DNA from: Thiotrichales bacterium
GTDB lineage: Bacteria; Pseudomonadota; Gammaproteobacteria; Beggiatoales; Beggiatoaceae
Direction: 5' to 3'
NCBI GenBank assembly: GCA_016745035.1
Contig: JADGDE010000006.1
Location: 62,001-126,000, forward strand
Length of the DNA stretch: 64,000 nt
Below, piece by piece: positions 25,685 through 32,971 of this stretch (positions within the stretch are counted from its first letter, which is position 1; every line of letters begins with the position of its first letter). A model generated the notes under the pieces. The model ran no database searches and was not told the DNA's origin. It saw nothing but the letters and a program-made list of their open reading frames with translations. Position numbers and translations under genes: made by a program.

Positions 25685-26828
25685 GGTGTGGAGGTGTTAG
25701 CCGTTTAGGCTATTGAGACTTTAGGTCTACATAATATTGTCCGGCTTGTTTTATTGTTGCAGCAGCGTTAGCCGCTTAGGCTATTGAGACTTTAGCAAGG
25801 GGTACTCAATATGTCCGTCTTCAGTTGCAGCAGCGTTAGCCGCTTAGGCTATTGAAACTTTGCTGTGACTTCGATCGGGTGTGAATGATTGTTGCAGCAG
25901 CTCCAGCCGTTTAGGCTATTGAGACCTTTGAGAGCTAGCAGTCGCAAGGCGCGCCAAAGGTTGCAGCAGCTCCAGCCGTTTAGGCTATTGAGACCCTTTG
26001 TTGCTTGCAAGTAGCTATTTGGTAAAGCTGTTGCAGCAGCTCCAGCCGCTTAGGCTATTGAAACGCAACCAATTTGCAATCGTTTTGTTGGCACTATGGC
26101 GTTGCAGCAGCTCCAGCCGCTTAGGCTATTGAAACTTATGATATTTAGATTCGTGGTATCTGGCGCCATCGTTGCAGCAGCTCCAGCGCGTAGGTTGGGT
26201 TGACGAAGGAAACCCAACATTTTCAGGCTTTGTTTGTGTTGGGCTTCATAAATTCAGCCCAACCTACGAGCTGATTTTGAAGCTAGAAAAAGAGGTGCTG
26301 TTGCAGTAGCTCCAGCCGCTTAGGCTATTGAAACTTTGGTAATCTCCTTTAGAGACTCAATTGGTTTTGTTGCAGCAGCGTTAGCCGCTTAGGCTATTGA
26401 GACTAGCCATCAACCAGGTGTTCATCACCTTCATATAAAAGTTGCAGCAGCGTTAGCCGCTTAGGCTATTGAAACCTTTGATGAGCATGAACCATCCCGG
26501 TTTAAAGTTCTGTTGCAGCAGCTCCAGCCGCTTAGGCTATTGAGACCTTTGCGCAGCCATAGATGCCGAGCACGACATTCGTTGCAGCAACGTCAGCCGC
26601 TTAGGCTATTGAGACTTATATCCATAACAACACAATAATAATCTCATCGAAGGTTGCAGCAGCGTTAGCCGCTTAGGCTATTGAGACGCTTTATTTGTGA
26701 ATGTGATAAGGACAATTTTAGAAGGGTTGCAGCAACGTCAGCCGCTTAGGCTATTGAAACTTTATTCACTTACGGGGCGACCGTGAACTAAAAGTTGCAG
26801 CAGCGTCAGCCGCTTAGGCTATTGAGAC
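25685..26828 (+). CRISPR. CRISPR array 1a, 16 repeats
   Basis: Sixteen 35-base repeats start GTTGCAGCAGC and end CTTAGGCTATTGARAC, giving the ATTGARAC 8-nt handle typical of Cas6 products, so transcription is rightward. Starts are 25685 (degenerate 5' half), 25756, 25824, 25891, 25960, 26030, 26101, 26171 (truncated), 26300, 26369, 26441, 26512, 26581, 26653, 26726 and 26794. Spacers are 32-38 bases. Three central variants occur (GTTAG, CTCCAG, CGTCAG). No leader like those of arrays 2 and 3 precedes it. Array divergence suggests it no longer acquires spacers. Confidence 0.95.
26188..26271. mobile_element. Small palindromic element inserted in an array 1 repeat
   Basis: About 83 bases with near-perfect terminal arms, CGTAGGTTGGGTTGA (26189-26203) and TCAGCCCAACCTACG (26256-26270), start inside the repeat at 26,171 after its first 17 bases. 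The remainder of that repeat is missing. Size, arms and lack of coding capacity suggest a MITE or REP-like element. Confidence 0.6.
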
Positions 26829-27152
26829 GGCACGTTTGTGCCATGTCTCACTTTTAGGAGTGCAGACACTTACAATATGTCAGGCTTCGATATACGCCAT
26901 GCAAACCTTAAACAGCGTGCCAGCAAAAGCACGGCTGAAGCCGTGATTCCATTAGGAATCGGGACTTTAGTCCCGCACCTCACTTCGCTTAAACATCTCC
27001 CCACTTACACCCCCTCGACCTTAAAAACCCTTATCAACGCGAAAAGAAGCACAGCGCCATAAACGAAGCCAAAAAAGAGACCCTGCTTGTGATGTTTTTT
27101 TCGCCATGATACGATGTGTATATATTTTATTTTTATACACCTGAGGTCTCAA
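26829..27152. other. Non-coding remnant between array 1 and vapBC
   Basis: This 324-base stretch has no convincing gene; a 74-codon frame at 26,838 resembles nothing. It contains palindromes CACGGCTGAAGCCGTG (about 26,930) and CGGGACTTTAGTCCCG (about 26,960), related to the repeat units at 31,955-32,046. The far end holds the vapB operator. Confidence 0.5.
27116..27140 (+). promoter_or_regulatory. Putative vapBC operator
   Basis: GTGTATA (27116-27122) and TATACAC (27134-27140) form an inverted repeat in an AT-rich promoter 12 bases upstream of the vapB start. VapB-VapC complexes usually bind such a palindrome to repress their own operon. Confidence 0.55.
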
Positions 27153-27347
27153 ATGCGAACGAATATTGTTATTGACGATCAACTCATGAATGATGCTTTA
27201 GCCGCTGCGGGCGTAGAGACAAAAAAGGAAGCCGTTGAGCTGGGGCTTAAAATGCTGGTCAGGCTCAATAAACAACAAGAAATCCGCAAGCTTCGAGGGA
27301 AACTCAAATGGGAAGGTGATCTGGATGAAATGCGGGGTGGTCAATGA
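27153..27347 (+). CDS. vapB: VapB-type antitoxin
   Basis: The 64-residue antitoxin follows a GAGG ribosome-binding site. Its N-terminal ribbon-helix-helix (MRTNIVIDDQLMNDALAA) is the classic VapB DNA-binding fold, and KKEAVELGLKML follows. The C-terminus (KLKWEGDLDEMRGGQ) is the usual toxin-neutralising tail. It would bind and block VapC and repress the operon. The unit sits between two pieces of CRISPR array 1 and overlaps vapC by 4 bases. Confidence 0.88.
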   Translation: MRTNIVIDDQLMNDALAAAGVETKKEAVELGLKMLVRLNKQQEIRKLRGKLKWEGDLDEMRGGQ

Positions 27348-27748
27348 TATTGGTTGATACCAGTATCTGGATTGATTACTTTAATGGCATTGATAGCAAA
27401 GCCACCAATACACTTGATATGGCGCTTGTCGATGGCACAGTCGCTATTGGCGACATCATCATGATGGAAATATTGCAAGGGTTTAGAAGCGATAAAGACT
27501 ATAACAAAGCCAAAAAATCATTAGCTACTTTAGAACAGTACGAAATGTTTGGACAAGGTATGGCGATTAAATGTGCAGATAACTTTCGAGCATTAAGGAA
27601 AAGAGGGATTACGATTAGAAAAACGGCGGATATAATGATTGCTAGTTTCTGTATTGATAATAAAATCCCCCTGCTTTTTTCAGATAGAGATTTTGTGCCA
27701 TTTGTAAAATATCTTGATTTAATTGCCGTGTTGGATGAAACTGAATGA
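27344..27748 (+). CDS. vapC: VapC PIN-domain RNase toxin
   Basis: The 134-residue toxin has the PIN acidic set: D5 in ILVDTSIWIDYF, an early Glu in MMEILQG, and Asp residues in KTADIMIASFC and LLFSDRDF. These coordinate metal for RNA cleavage; VapC toxins typically cut tRNA or rRNA. The gene overlaps vapB by ATGA and is complete, so the pair is likely functional. It ends 12 bases before the next CRISPR repeat, placing the module inside array 1. Confidence 0.9.
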   Translation: MILVDTSIWIDYFNGIDSKATNTLDMALVDGTVAIGDIIMMEILQGFRSDKDYNKAKKSLATLEQYEMFGQGMAIKCADNFRALRKRGITIRKTADIMIASFCIDNKIPLLFSDRDFVPFVKYLDLIAVLDETE

Positions 27749-27760
27749 TGTCAATAATTG

Positions 27761-27866
27761 CTTGCAGCAGCTCCAGCCGCTTAGGCTATTGAGACCTTAG
27801 TCATCAACTCATGTTTTTGGGATGCTGATAAGTTGCAGCAGCGTCAGCCGCTTAGGCTATTGAGAC
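27761..27866 (+). CRISPR. CRISPR array 1b, distal fragment
   Basis: Two repeats (27761-27795, first base C in place of G, and 27832-27866) with a 36-base spacer resume array 1 after vapBC, in the same orientation. A further degenerate repeat-like stretch (GTTACAGCACGTAGTCAG, from 27,899) may mark the old end. Confidence 0.85.
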
Positions 27867-27930
27867 TTTAGAGACAGGGTCTTTCATGACGCAGGGATTG
27901 TTACAGCACGTAGTCAGCTATAGTGAATAA

Positions 27931-27966
27931 AAAAAGCCCCGATACTTAAAAAATATCGAGGCTTTG
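27931..27966. terminator. Bidirectional hairpin terminator
   Basis: A-rich sequence precedes AAGCCCCGATA, a loop and TATCGAGGCTTT, giving a strong stem with one mismatch. It ends array 1 transcription on the plus strand and can also stop leftward transcription, since the A-tract gives U residues on the minus strand. Confidence 0.7.
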
Positions 27967-28004
27967 TTGATGGTGTATAGCGTTGCGCTGACACACCCTA
28001 CGAG

Positions 28005-28457
28005 TTACCACTTCATTAGTAACATACAGCTAGCCGCAAGTTCAGCAACTGCCATCTTTTCATATCCTTGACCGCCTGCTGCCTCATTAATACAAGTAAG
28101 CAATTCAACTGCAAACGGCTTCAAGGCATCAATTCCACTTATTCTAACTTTTGCCTCTATTTGAGGTCTACTAATTGACCAATCCGCTGTTGTAGCTAAT
28201 TGATTTTCATAAGTTGCTGTTCTCCATTCCCCAACAGATGTTTTGTGCAGATTACCACCTTCATACCATTTTGAATTTAATTTCGGTGTTTCGACTGACG
28301 TTGAAGGCGAGGATTGCACTTTTGACGGTGTTTGTGGGACAGCTTGATTATTTTGTATTTCATCTTTTGGTTCAGAAAAAATGCCGATGAGAATCAGTGC
28401 CAGAATAATATAAAAAAGACCTTTTAACATATTGTATTTCCAATTTCTAACTAACAA
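28005..28457 (-). CDS. Membrane-anchored hypothetical protein
   Basis: The product is 150 residues from 28457, or 141 from the ATG at 28430, which places the hydrophobic segment LKGLFYIILALILIGIFS at the extreme N-terminus. A Pro/Ser/Thr/Gln-rich linker follows, then a soluble domain containing KWYEGGNLHK, VGEWRTATYENQLATTADW and two Cys. This reads as an inner-membrane-anchored periplasmic protein. I recognise the pattern only as a hypothetical family found on mobile DNA. It is flanked by terminators on both sides, so it is a single-gene unit. Confidence 0.6.
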   Translation of the reverse strand: MLVRNWKYNMLKGLFYIILALILIGIFSEPKDEIQNNQAVPQTPSKVQSSPSTSVETPKLNSKWYEGGNLHKTSVGEWRTATYENQLATTADWSISRPQIEAKVRISGIDALKPFAVELLTCINEAAGGQGYEKMAVAELAASCMLLMKW

Positions 28458-28601
28458 TTAACCCAACCTGTATATCCTTAGTTATACAGAAAACCATAAA
28501 TATTTGTTGCATATTGTTACGGATTTAGGTTTGAAATTCAAGCAAAAATCTATGTATTGGGCTTTATTGATTTTGGTTTACAAACCCCTTATACGTCCAC
28601 A

Positions 28602-28634
28602 AAAAAACCCCAACATCCGCAAGGGTGCTGGGGT
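28602..28634 (-). terminator. Intrinsic terminator for leftward transcript
   Basis: ACCCCA and TGGGGT arms with additional pairing around a GCAA loop, preceded by seven A on the plus strand (U tract on the minus strand). It would end transcription of the DUF3164 gene and the small membrane ORF that follows it. Confidence 0.65.
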
Positions 28635-28754
28635 CACATGCGCTGGTCGGCTATTCAATGCTGCTTAGTCAAGCAATCTCAAGGATCCTATTTGCCGAAG
28701 TCGTGCTATTAACGATGCTTTCCCCGTTAGTGGGAGCGCGCAGCGCAAAACCTA

Positions 28755-28853
28755 TCACGCGACTAACCACGCGACGACCAAAACCCCGCCCCAAATCAAC
28801 CACGGTGGGAATTTCTCCCAGAAATCCGCTTGCATTTTATCCCAGCGGGTCAT
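28755..28853 (-). CDS. 32-residue single-helix membrane microprotein
   Basis: An ATG at 28853 overlaps the DUF3164 stop as ATGA and opens a 32-codon frame: a short polar N-terminus (MTRWDKMQADFWEK) and a hydrophobic helix (PPWLIWGGVLVVAWLVA) ending in TGA at 28755. Translational coupling and the clean Trp-flanked membrane helix argue that it is real. A terminator follows 120 bases downstream. A role as holin-like, toxin or accessory peptide is possible but not shown. Confidence 0.5.
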   Translation of the reverse strand: MTRWDKMQADFWEKFPPWLIWGGVLVVAWLVA

Positions 28854-29503
28854 AGGCGACTCCAATCTAGCGCGACTAACTTCCAGTCTTGCTCTACCTT
28901 TTCGCGAAAATAAAACCTTGTGTAAGATTTTTTCCCAAAGACTTCGATAGATTCGCGCAATACCTTAATCGCTTTGTTCCACTCGGCATCCTCGGATTTC
29001 ACCTTAAACAAATGATTTAACAAGTCTCGGTCAAACGTGCCGGATTTCGAGCGTTTAAATACCGCTTGGACGATGGAGCGTAGTTCGTCAACGCTGGATT
29101 TTTCTGCCCAGCGGTCGAGACAGTTGGTGATTAATTCTTGGGCAAAACCGATTTTTTCGTTAAAGCCTTCGATATTTGCAGCGGTGCGGCGGATTTGTAA
29201 GCGCCCGTCAAATGAGGCTAAACGAAACCAGCGCTGTTTTTCGTCTACGCCCGAATCGCCCGCCGAAAGCGCCATAAATGCGTCTACTTCGGCGACCACA
29301 TCGGCTTTGGCGGCTTTGAGTTGTGCTTGTAAAGCCAGCACCCGTGACAAAGAGCCGCGCACCACGTCGTCCCGCAAGGCATCTATTTCTGAAATTTGCG
29401 ATATGGGCACAAAACGCCCTTGGGAATCGACTAAACAATCTTGGGGACAGTTCGCTGGGGGAGAAAATAATTCGGGAAAATCGACTTCAGACATTAAAGA
29501 CAC
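28850..29503 (-). CDS. DUF3164 family protein
   Basis: The 217-residue protein has the DUF3164 pattern seen in Mu-like phages: a central RWFRLASFDGRLQIRR segment, LITNCLDRWAEKS, then VQAVFKRSKSG and a C-terminal SYTRFYFREKVEQDWKLVALD. The function of the family is unknown; it is commonly encoded among early genes of Mu-type phages. Upstream (29,637-29,670) lie CTAATAGAAAA and GCATATCAAAT boxes like those of the prophage early operator, so it may be controlled by the same regulator. Confidence 0.75.
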   Translation of the reverse strand: MSLMSEVDFPELFSPPANCPQDCLVDSQGRFVPISQISEIDALRDDVVRGSLSRVLALQAQLKAAKADVVAEVDAFMALSAGDSGVDEKQRWFRLASFDGRLQIRRTAANIEGFNEKIGFAQELITNCLDRWAEKSSVDELRSIVQAVFKRSKSGTFDRDLLNHLFKVKSEDAEWNKAIKVLRESIEVFGKKSYTRFYFREKVEQDWKLVALDWSRL

Positions 29504-29897
29504 CTAACAAGTAATAGAAAGGCCACCTAGGGCAAAGGAATTCCAAAAGGAGGAGGAAAACCCTAGGTGGCAAAGGGGTGCTGAAGCGAAAAAAGCGCCC
29601 CTATCCAACAGGACGAGCAAATCATAGCATAAGCAACTAATAGAAAAAAGATTTTAATTGCATATCAAATAATAATTTGGGGCGCATAAAAGACCGTGAG
29701 CGGGCTTTAGCAAAAGAAAATGCTTTAAAATTTCATATGGAGTGACGGAAAGCAGCTAAAAGGATTTGACAAAGAAAATGATTGGTGCTTTAATGTGAAC
29801 CATCGAGCGAGGACAAACGCGCCTCTCGGGTTGCTACCAACAACACCGAGACACGACTTCCTCCCTCACAGCTATCACCATTCGACCGAGAATAGCC
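29504..29897. other. Non-coding regulatory stretch with inverted repeats
   Basis: No gene is convincing. GCCACCTAGGG (29522-29532) and CCCTAGGTGGC (29561-29571) form an 11-bp perfect inverted repeat around a purine-rich loop. AGGGGTGCT and AGCGCCCCT form another at about 29,574-29,602. CTAATAGAAAA (29637-29647) and GCATATCAAAT (29660-29670) match the prophage operator boxes. It separates the divergent DUF3164 and 29,898 genes and likely holds both promoters; a centromere or origin role is also possible. Confidence 0.5.
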
Positions 29898-30503
29898 ATG
29901 AAAGAAGCGAACGCAATTGTAGCATATGCGGCTACACCACAAAACTATTGTGCCCCTACTAACATCCCCGTTAGTCACTCCCCTGCAATTACTGAAGATT
30001 TCCAGCGCCCAGCGAAATGCGCCTATACCCCAGCGCCCGCCACTCGTGCGACTCGCACAGCCAATAAATGTAAACCTTCAATGAAAGAAATTGTCACCGG
30101 AAAAAAACTCCAAACCATAGACGAACTTGTCACCCATACCGTACAAAACACCCTTCCTTCAGACCCTGCCTACATCTACGCTTTTGCCGCTGAGGAACTC
30201 ATTCGCGAGTTTGATATTCCTGAAACGGGGCTAGCGCTGTTCTATAAACTCCTGCTCCGCCACGCGCAATTGAGCCAAAATCCCTGCGCGCTGTTACCGG
30301 AAGAGGGCAAAATCCCCAAAATCAATAAGCAGTACAAACGCAATCAAAGTTATGAGATGCAATTAACCGCTGCGCTGAAAAAGCACATTAAGCGCAGTCG
30401 CGCCCCCAAACTCGCTAAGGATTTAGCGTTTTATCTCCTCACCCAGACCGACGACGGCACGCGCTACGCCGCTGTGATTGTCTATATCACCCACCGCCGC
30501 TAA
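29898..30503 (+). CDS. Hypothetical mobile-element protein
   Basis: The 201-residue frame has a low-complexity, Ala/Pro/Thr-rich first 60 residues and a helical, basic C-terminal domain (QYKRNQSYEMQLTAALKKHIKRSR, LAKDLAFYLLTQTDDGTRY). An alternative ATG at residue 62 would leave only the folded domain. I recognise no family. It leads the rightward operon that continues with the DNA ligase, and its basic helical domain could bind nucleic acid. Role unknown. Confidence 0.5.
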   Translation: MKEANAIVAYAATPQNYCAPTNIPVSHSPAITEDFQRPAKCAYTPAPATRATRTANKCKPSMKEIVTGKKLQTIDELVTHTVQNTLPSDPAYIYAFAAEELIREFDIPETGLALFYKLLLRHAQLSQNPCALLPEEGKIPKINKQYKRNQSYEMQLTAALKKHIKRSRAPKLAKDLAFYLLTQTDDGTRYAAVIVYITHRR

Positions 30504-30563
30504 GCGTCTAACGGGCGGCAATCCCGCCCACAAAACCCGAAAACCGCACTGAGGAACCGTCAA

Positions 30564-31952
30564 ATGTCTGCACAAAAGCCAGAGAACCGTCCACTAACTG
30601 CTGCAATGGTCAACGCCCTTCAATATACGATTGGCACGCCTGACACCTATAAACCACAAGTCAATACCCTAAAAGCCCTAGAAAAACGTGGCTTAATCGC
30701 CAATCACAAACTTACCTTGGCAGGTGTAGAAGTTGTCAAAGACGGTGATAACAACAGCTACTTCATCATTAGCCGAAACAACACGATGGGCGACAGCTAC
30801 ACTGACGATGCCGATGCCATTACAGGCATCGACAACGCTGTTGCACTCGCAAAAACCCATCTGCAAAAAGAAGAATGCCAAAACATCAGCGCCACCATTT
30901 ACACTACCGATAACCACTGCGCTGTCATCACACTAACGCAAGATGACTTCCCCGACTCATCTATCGACGACCTCTCCGACAATGACATCTTTGATGCGTT
31001 AATGGACACATTGGATGAAAATTTCCCCCTAGAAATCCCCTTAACCACGGTTGGCGGCAAGCGTTTGGTCGATATGAGCGAGCGTGAAATTGAAGATTAT
31101 GCCGCTCAGAATCCGCCTGCCGTTCAAGACTTGGACGGGATTGCTGACCTTTTTAATCAACAAGTTGTTAGCCAAGAAAATCAACTCCCCGAAAACTTCA
31201 CCCCCATGCTCGCCCACCGTTGGGACGAAAAAACCGACCCAACGGGTTGGTATATGTCGGAAAAACTCGACGGTGTCCGCGCTATTTGGACAGGCTCGCA
31301 GTTGCAAACCCGCACTGGCAAAATCTTGCACGCTCCTGATTGGTTTATCCAAGGCTTGCCCGCTGTGGCGCTCGATGGTGAGTTGACCATGGGGCGTGGG
31401 CGCTTTCAGGAAACGGTGGGGATTGTTCGCCGCCATCAGGGCGACTGGCAGGGCGTGCAATATATGATTTTTGACTTGATTGACTTTGAGAAAAATTATC
31501 TTGAGCGTGAAGGCGTACTCACCGAGATTTGGCAAACCCTGCCCGAGCATTGCGATGTTGTCCACGTTACCCGTTGTCAGGGTAAAGCCGATTTACACGC
31601 TTATTTGCACGACATCGAAGCCCAAGGCGGCGAGGGAGTCATGCTCCGCAAGCCAGATAGCCTTTATCAGCAAAAACGCAGCCGTGATTTGCTCAAGGTT
31701 AAAAGCCATCAAAGCGCTGAGGCCTTGGTGATTGGTTACACCGAGGGCAAGGGCAAGCATCAAGGCGTTATCGGTGCTTTGCAGTGCAAGGCGGATAACG
31801 GCAAAACCTTCAAACTCGGTACTGGACTCAGTGATGCTGAGCGTCAAAACCCGCCTGCTATCGGCGAGCGCGTTACCTACCAATATTTTGAAACCACCAA
31901 TGCGGGTGTGCCGCGTTTTCCTGTGTTTGTTGCCGTTCGTAACTACGAGTAA
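30564..31952 (+). CDS. ATP-dependent DNA ligase with long N-terminal extension
   Basis: Residues about 215-462 are a compact ATP-dependent ligase: motif I SEKLDGVR with the adenylated Lys near residue 234, motif III ALDGEL, VQYMIFDLIDF, motif IV GGEGVMLRKP and motif V LLKVKSH, ending in a short OB fold. This is the minimal Lig E-type core. About 200 N-terminal residues of acidic, unrecognised sequence precede it, and there is no signal peptide, unlike periplasmic Lig E. It probably seals nicks during replication or transfer of the element. Confidence 0.85.
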   Translation: MSAQKPENRPLTAAMVNALQYTIGTPDTYKPQVNTLKALEKRGLIANHKLTLAGVEVVKDGDNNSYFIISRNNTMGDSYTDDADAITGIDNAVALAKTHLQKEECQNISATIYTTDNHCAVITLTQDDFPDSSIDDLSDNDIFDALMDTLDENFPLEIPLTTVGGKRLVDMSEREIEDYAAQNPPAVQDLDGIADLFNQQVVSQENQLPENFTPMLAHRWDEKTDPTGWYMSEKLDGVRAIWTGSQLQTRTGKILHAPDWFIQGLPAVALDGELTMGRGRFQETVGIVRRHQGDWQGVQYMIFDLIDFEKNYLEREGVLTEIWQTLPEHCDVVHVTRCQGKADLHAYLHDIEAQGGEGVMLRKPDSLYQQKRSRDLLKVKSHQSAEALVIGYTEGKGKHQGVIGALQCKADNGKTFKLGTGLSDAERQNPPAIGERVTYQYFETTNAGVPRFPVFVAVRNYE

Positions 31953-31954
31953 CT

Positions 31955-32046
31955 GGAATCGCGGCTTCAGCCGCGCCTGAACGGGACTAAAGTCCCGACG
32001 ATAGGAATCGCGGCTTCAGCCGCGCCCGAACGGGACTAAAGTCCCG
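31955..32046. repeat. Tandem double-hairpin repeat (2 units)
   Basis: Two copies, from 31955 and 32004, each contain GGAATCGCGGCTTCAGCCGC and then CGGGACTAAAGTCCCG, forming two palindromes per unit. A related unit lies inverted at about 26,930-26,976, and GGGACTTAAGTCCC occurs at 57,043. These look like a dispersed REP-type family between genes. Confidence 0.7.
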
Positions 32047-32064
32047 ATTCCGTGAGGATTAAAA

Positions 32065-32355
32065 ATGAATATACAAAAGCCAGAATACCCTTTGATGTAT
32101 TTAAAAACCCCAGCAATTTTATATCTCCTAGCGCATTTGACGATAGCGAATGCGGACAACTTCCCTGAGTCCATGCAGGCGTTAAAACCACAAGCGCCTA
32201 AGCAGGGTTATGTGTTCCAGCATCCGCTTAGCGATATGACTTGCGCGGAAATCAGACGAAATATTGAGCGCTGGCAAAAGCAGGGGTTTAGCAATGCCGC
32301 CGCTGGGTTACAGCAAGAAGCGAACGCTGAAAAGCGTTGTGAAATGGGGGAGTAA
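32065..32355 (+). CDS. Small secreted or membrane-anchored protein
   Basis: The 96-residue product has a hydrophobic segment (TPAILYLLAHLTIANA) compatible with a signal peptide if translation starts at the ATG at residue 11. The mature part carries two Cys residues (DMTCAEIRRNIERWQKQGF, EKRCEMGE) around a helix. No family recognised. It is in the rightward operon between the ligase and a zinc-ribbon gene; possible envelope accessory. Confidence 0.5.
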   Translation: MNIQKPEYPLMYLKTPAILYLLAHLTIANADNFPESMQALKPQAPKQGYVFQHPLSDMTCAEIRRNIERWQKQGFSNAAAGLQQEANAEKRCEMGE

Positions 32356-32358
32356 GTC

Positions 32359-32961
32359 ATGCTGAAATTAAAATCTGAGATTCAATCCTTGGTTAAAAAA
32401 TATCGCGATAATGGCGTTGGTGATGATGCCATTATGATTCCCTTGATAACAATCATTGTGGAAACTTTAGAGGCAAAATCACAAGGCGGTGATTTATCAG
32501 AAAATGAACAATATGCGCTTGATTATGCTAAATCCCTAGCAAGAGAAATTATTTTAGAACCAGAACACGGTACATCCGAGCAAGAGCAATACTACATCCA
32601 AGACAGTAGTTATTACGCTGGAGACCATATGCTGTGGTGGAAACCCAATGGTGCAGGTTATACCACAGACATCTCTCAAGCAGGTTTATTCAGTAAAGAA
32701 CGTGTCATCAGTCAAAACCAAACCCGCCACACAGATATTCCCTGGTCTAAAACTTATATCGACCAAGCCCCTCATGTCACTGCGATTAATGCTGAACACG
32801 TCAATAAAACAGAAGCCCTAAAAGGTACGGGCATCAAATTAGCCAAACCGCCAAAAATTCGGAAAGAGACTTACCGCTGCGCAGACTGTGGTCGTTTTTT
32901 ATCTGAAGAACAGCATTGGGGCGGCGAATGCCCCCATTGCGGCGCTGACAACCGTCCGTAA
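32359..32961 (+). CDS. Zinc-ribbon hypothetical protein
   Basis: The 200-residue protein has a helical N-terminus, an acidic middle, and a C-terminal zinc ribbon: CADCGRFLSE and CPHCGADNRP. It starts 3 bases after the previous stop and is followed 10 bases later by the winged-helix gene. The middle region (YYIQDSSYYAGDHMLWWKPNGAGYTTDI) has the look of a small beta domain seen in phage and plasmid proteins of unknown function. Role unknown; DNA- or protein-binding likely. Confidence 0.6.
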   Translation: MLKLKSEIQSLVKKYRDNGVGDDAIMIPLITIIVETLEAKSQGGDLSENEQYALDYAKSLAREIILEPEHGTSEQEQYYIQDSSYYAGDHMLWWKPNGAGYTTDISQAGLFSKERVISQNQTRHTDIPWSKTYIDQAPHVTAINAEHVNKTEALKGTGIKLAKPPKIRKETYRCADCGRFLSEEQHWGGECPHCGADNRP

Positions 32962-32971
32962 GGAGAGCACC

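Noticed and set aside
26838-27062. 74-codon frame after array 1
   Set aside because: No recognisable domain, poor start context, and it spans a palindromic repeat; treated as non-coding.
32888-32971. Longer N-terminus for the winged-helix protein
   Set aside because: It lies inside the previous gene, and a clear AAGGAG precedes the ATG at 32972.
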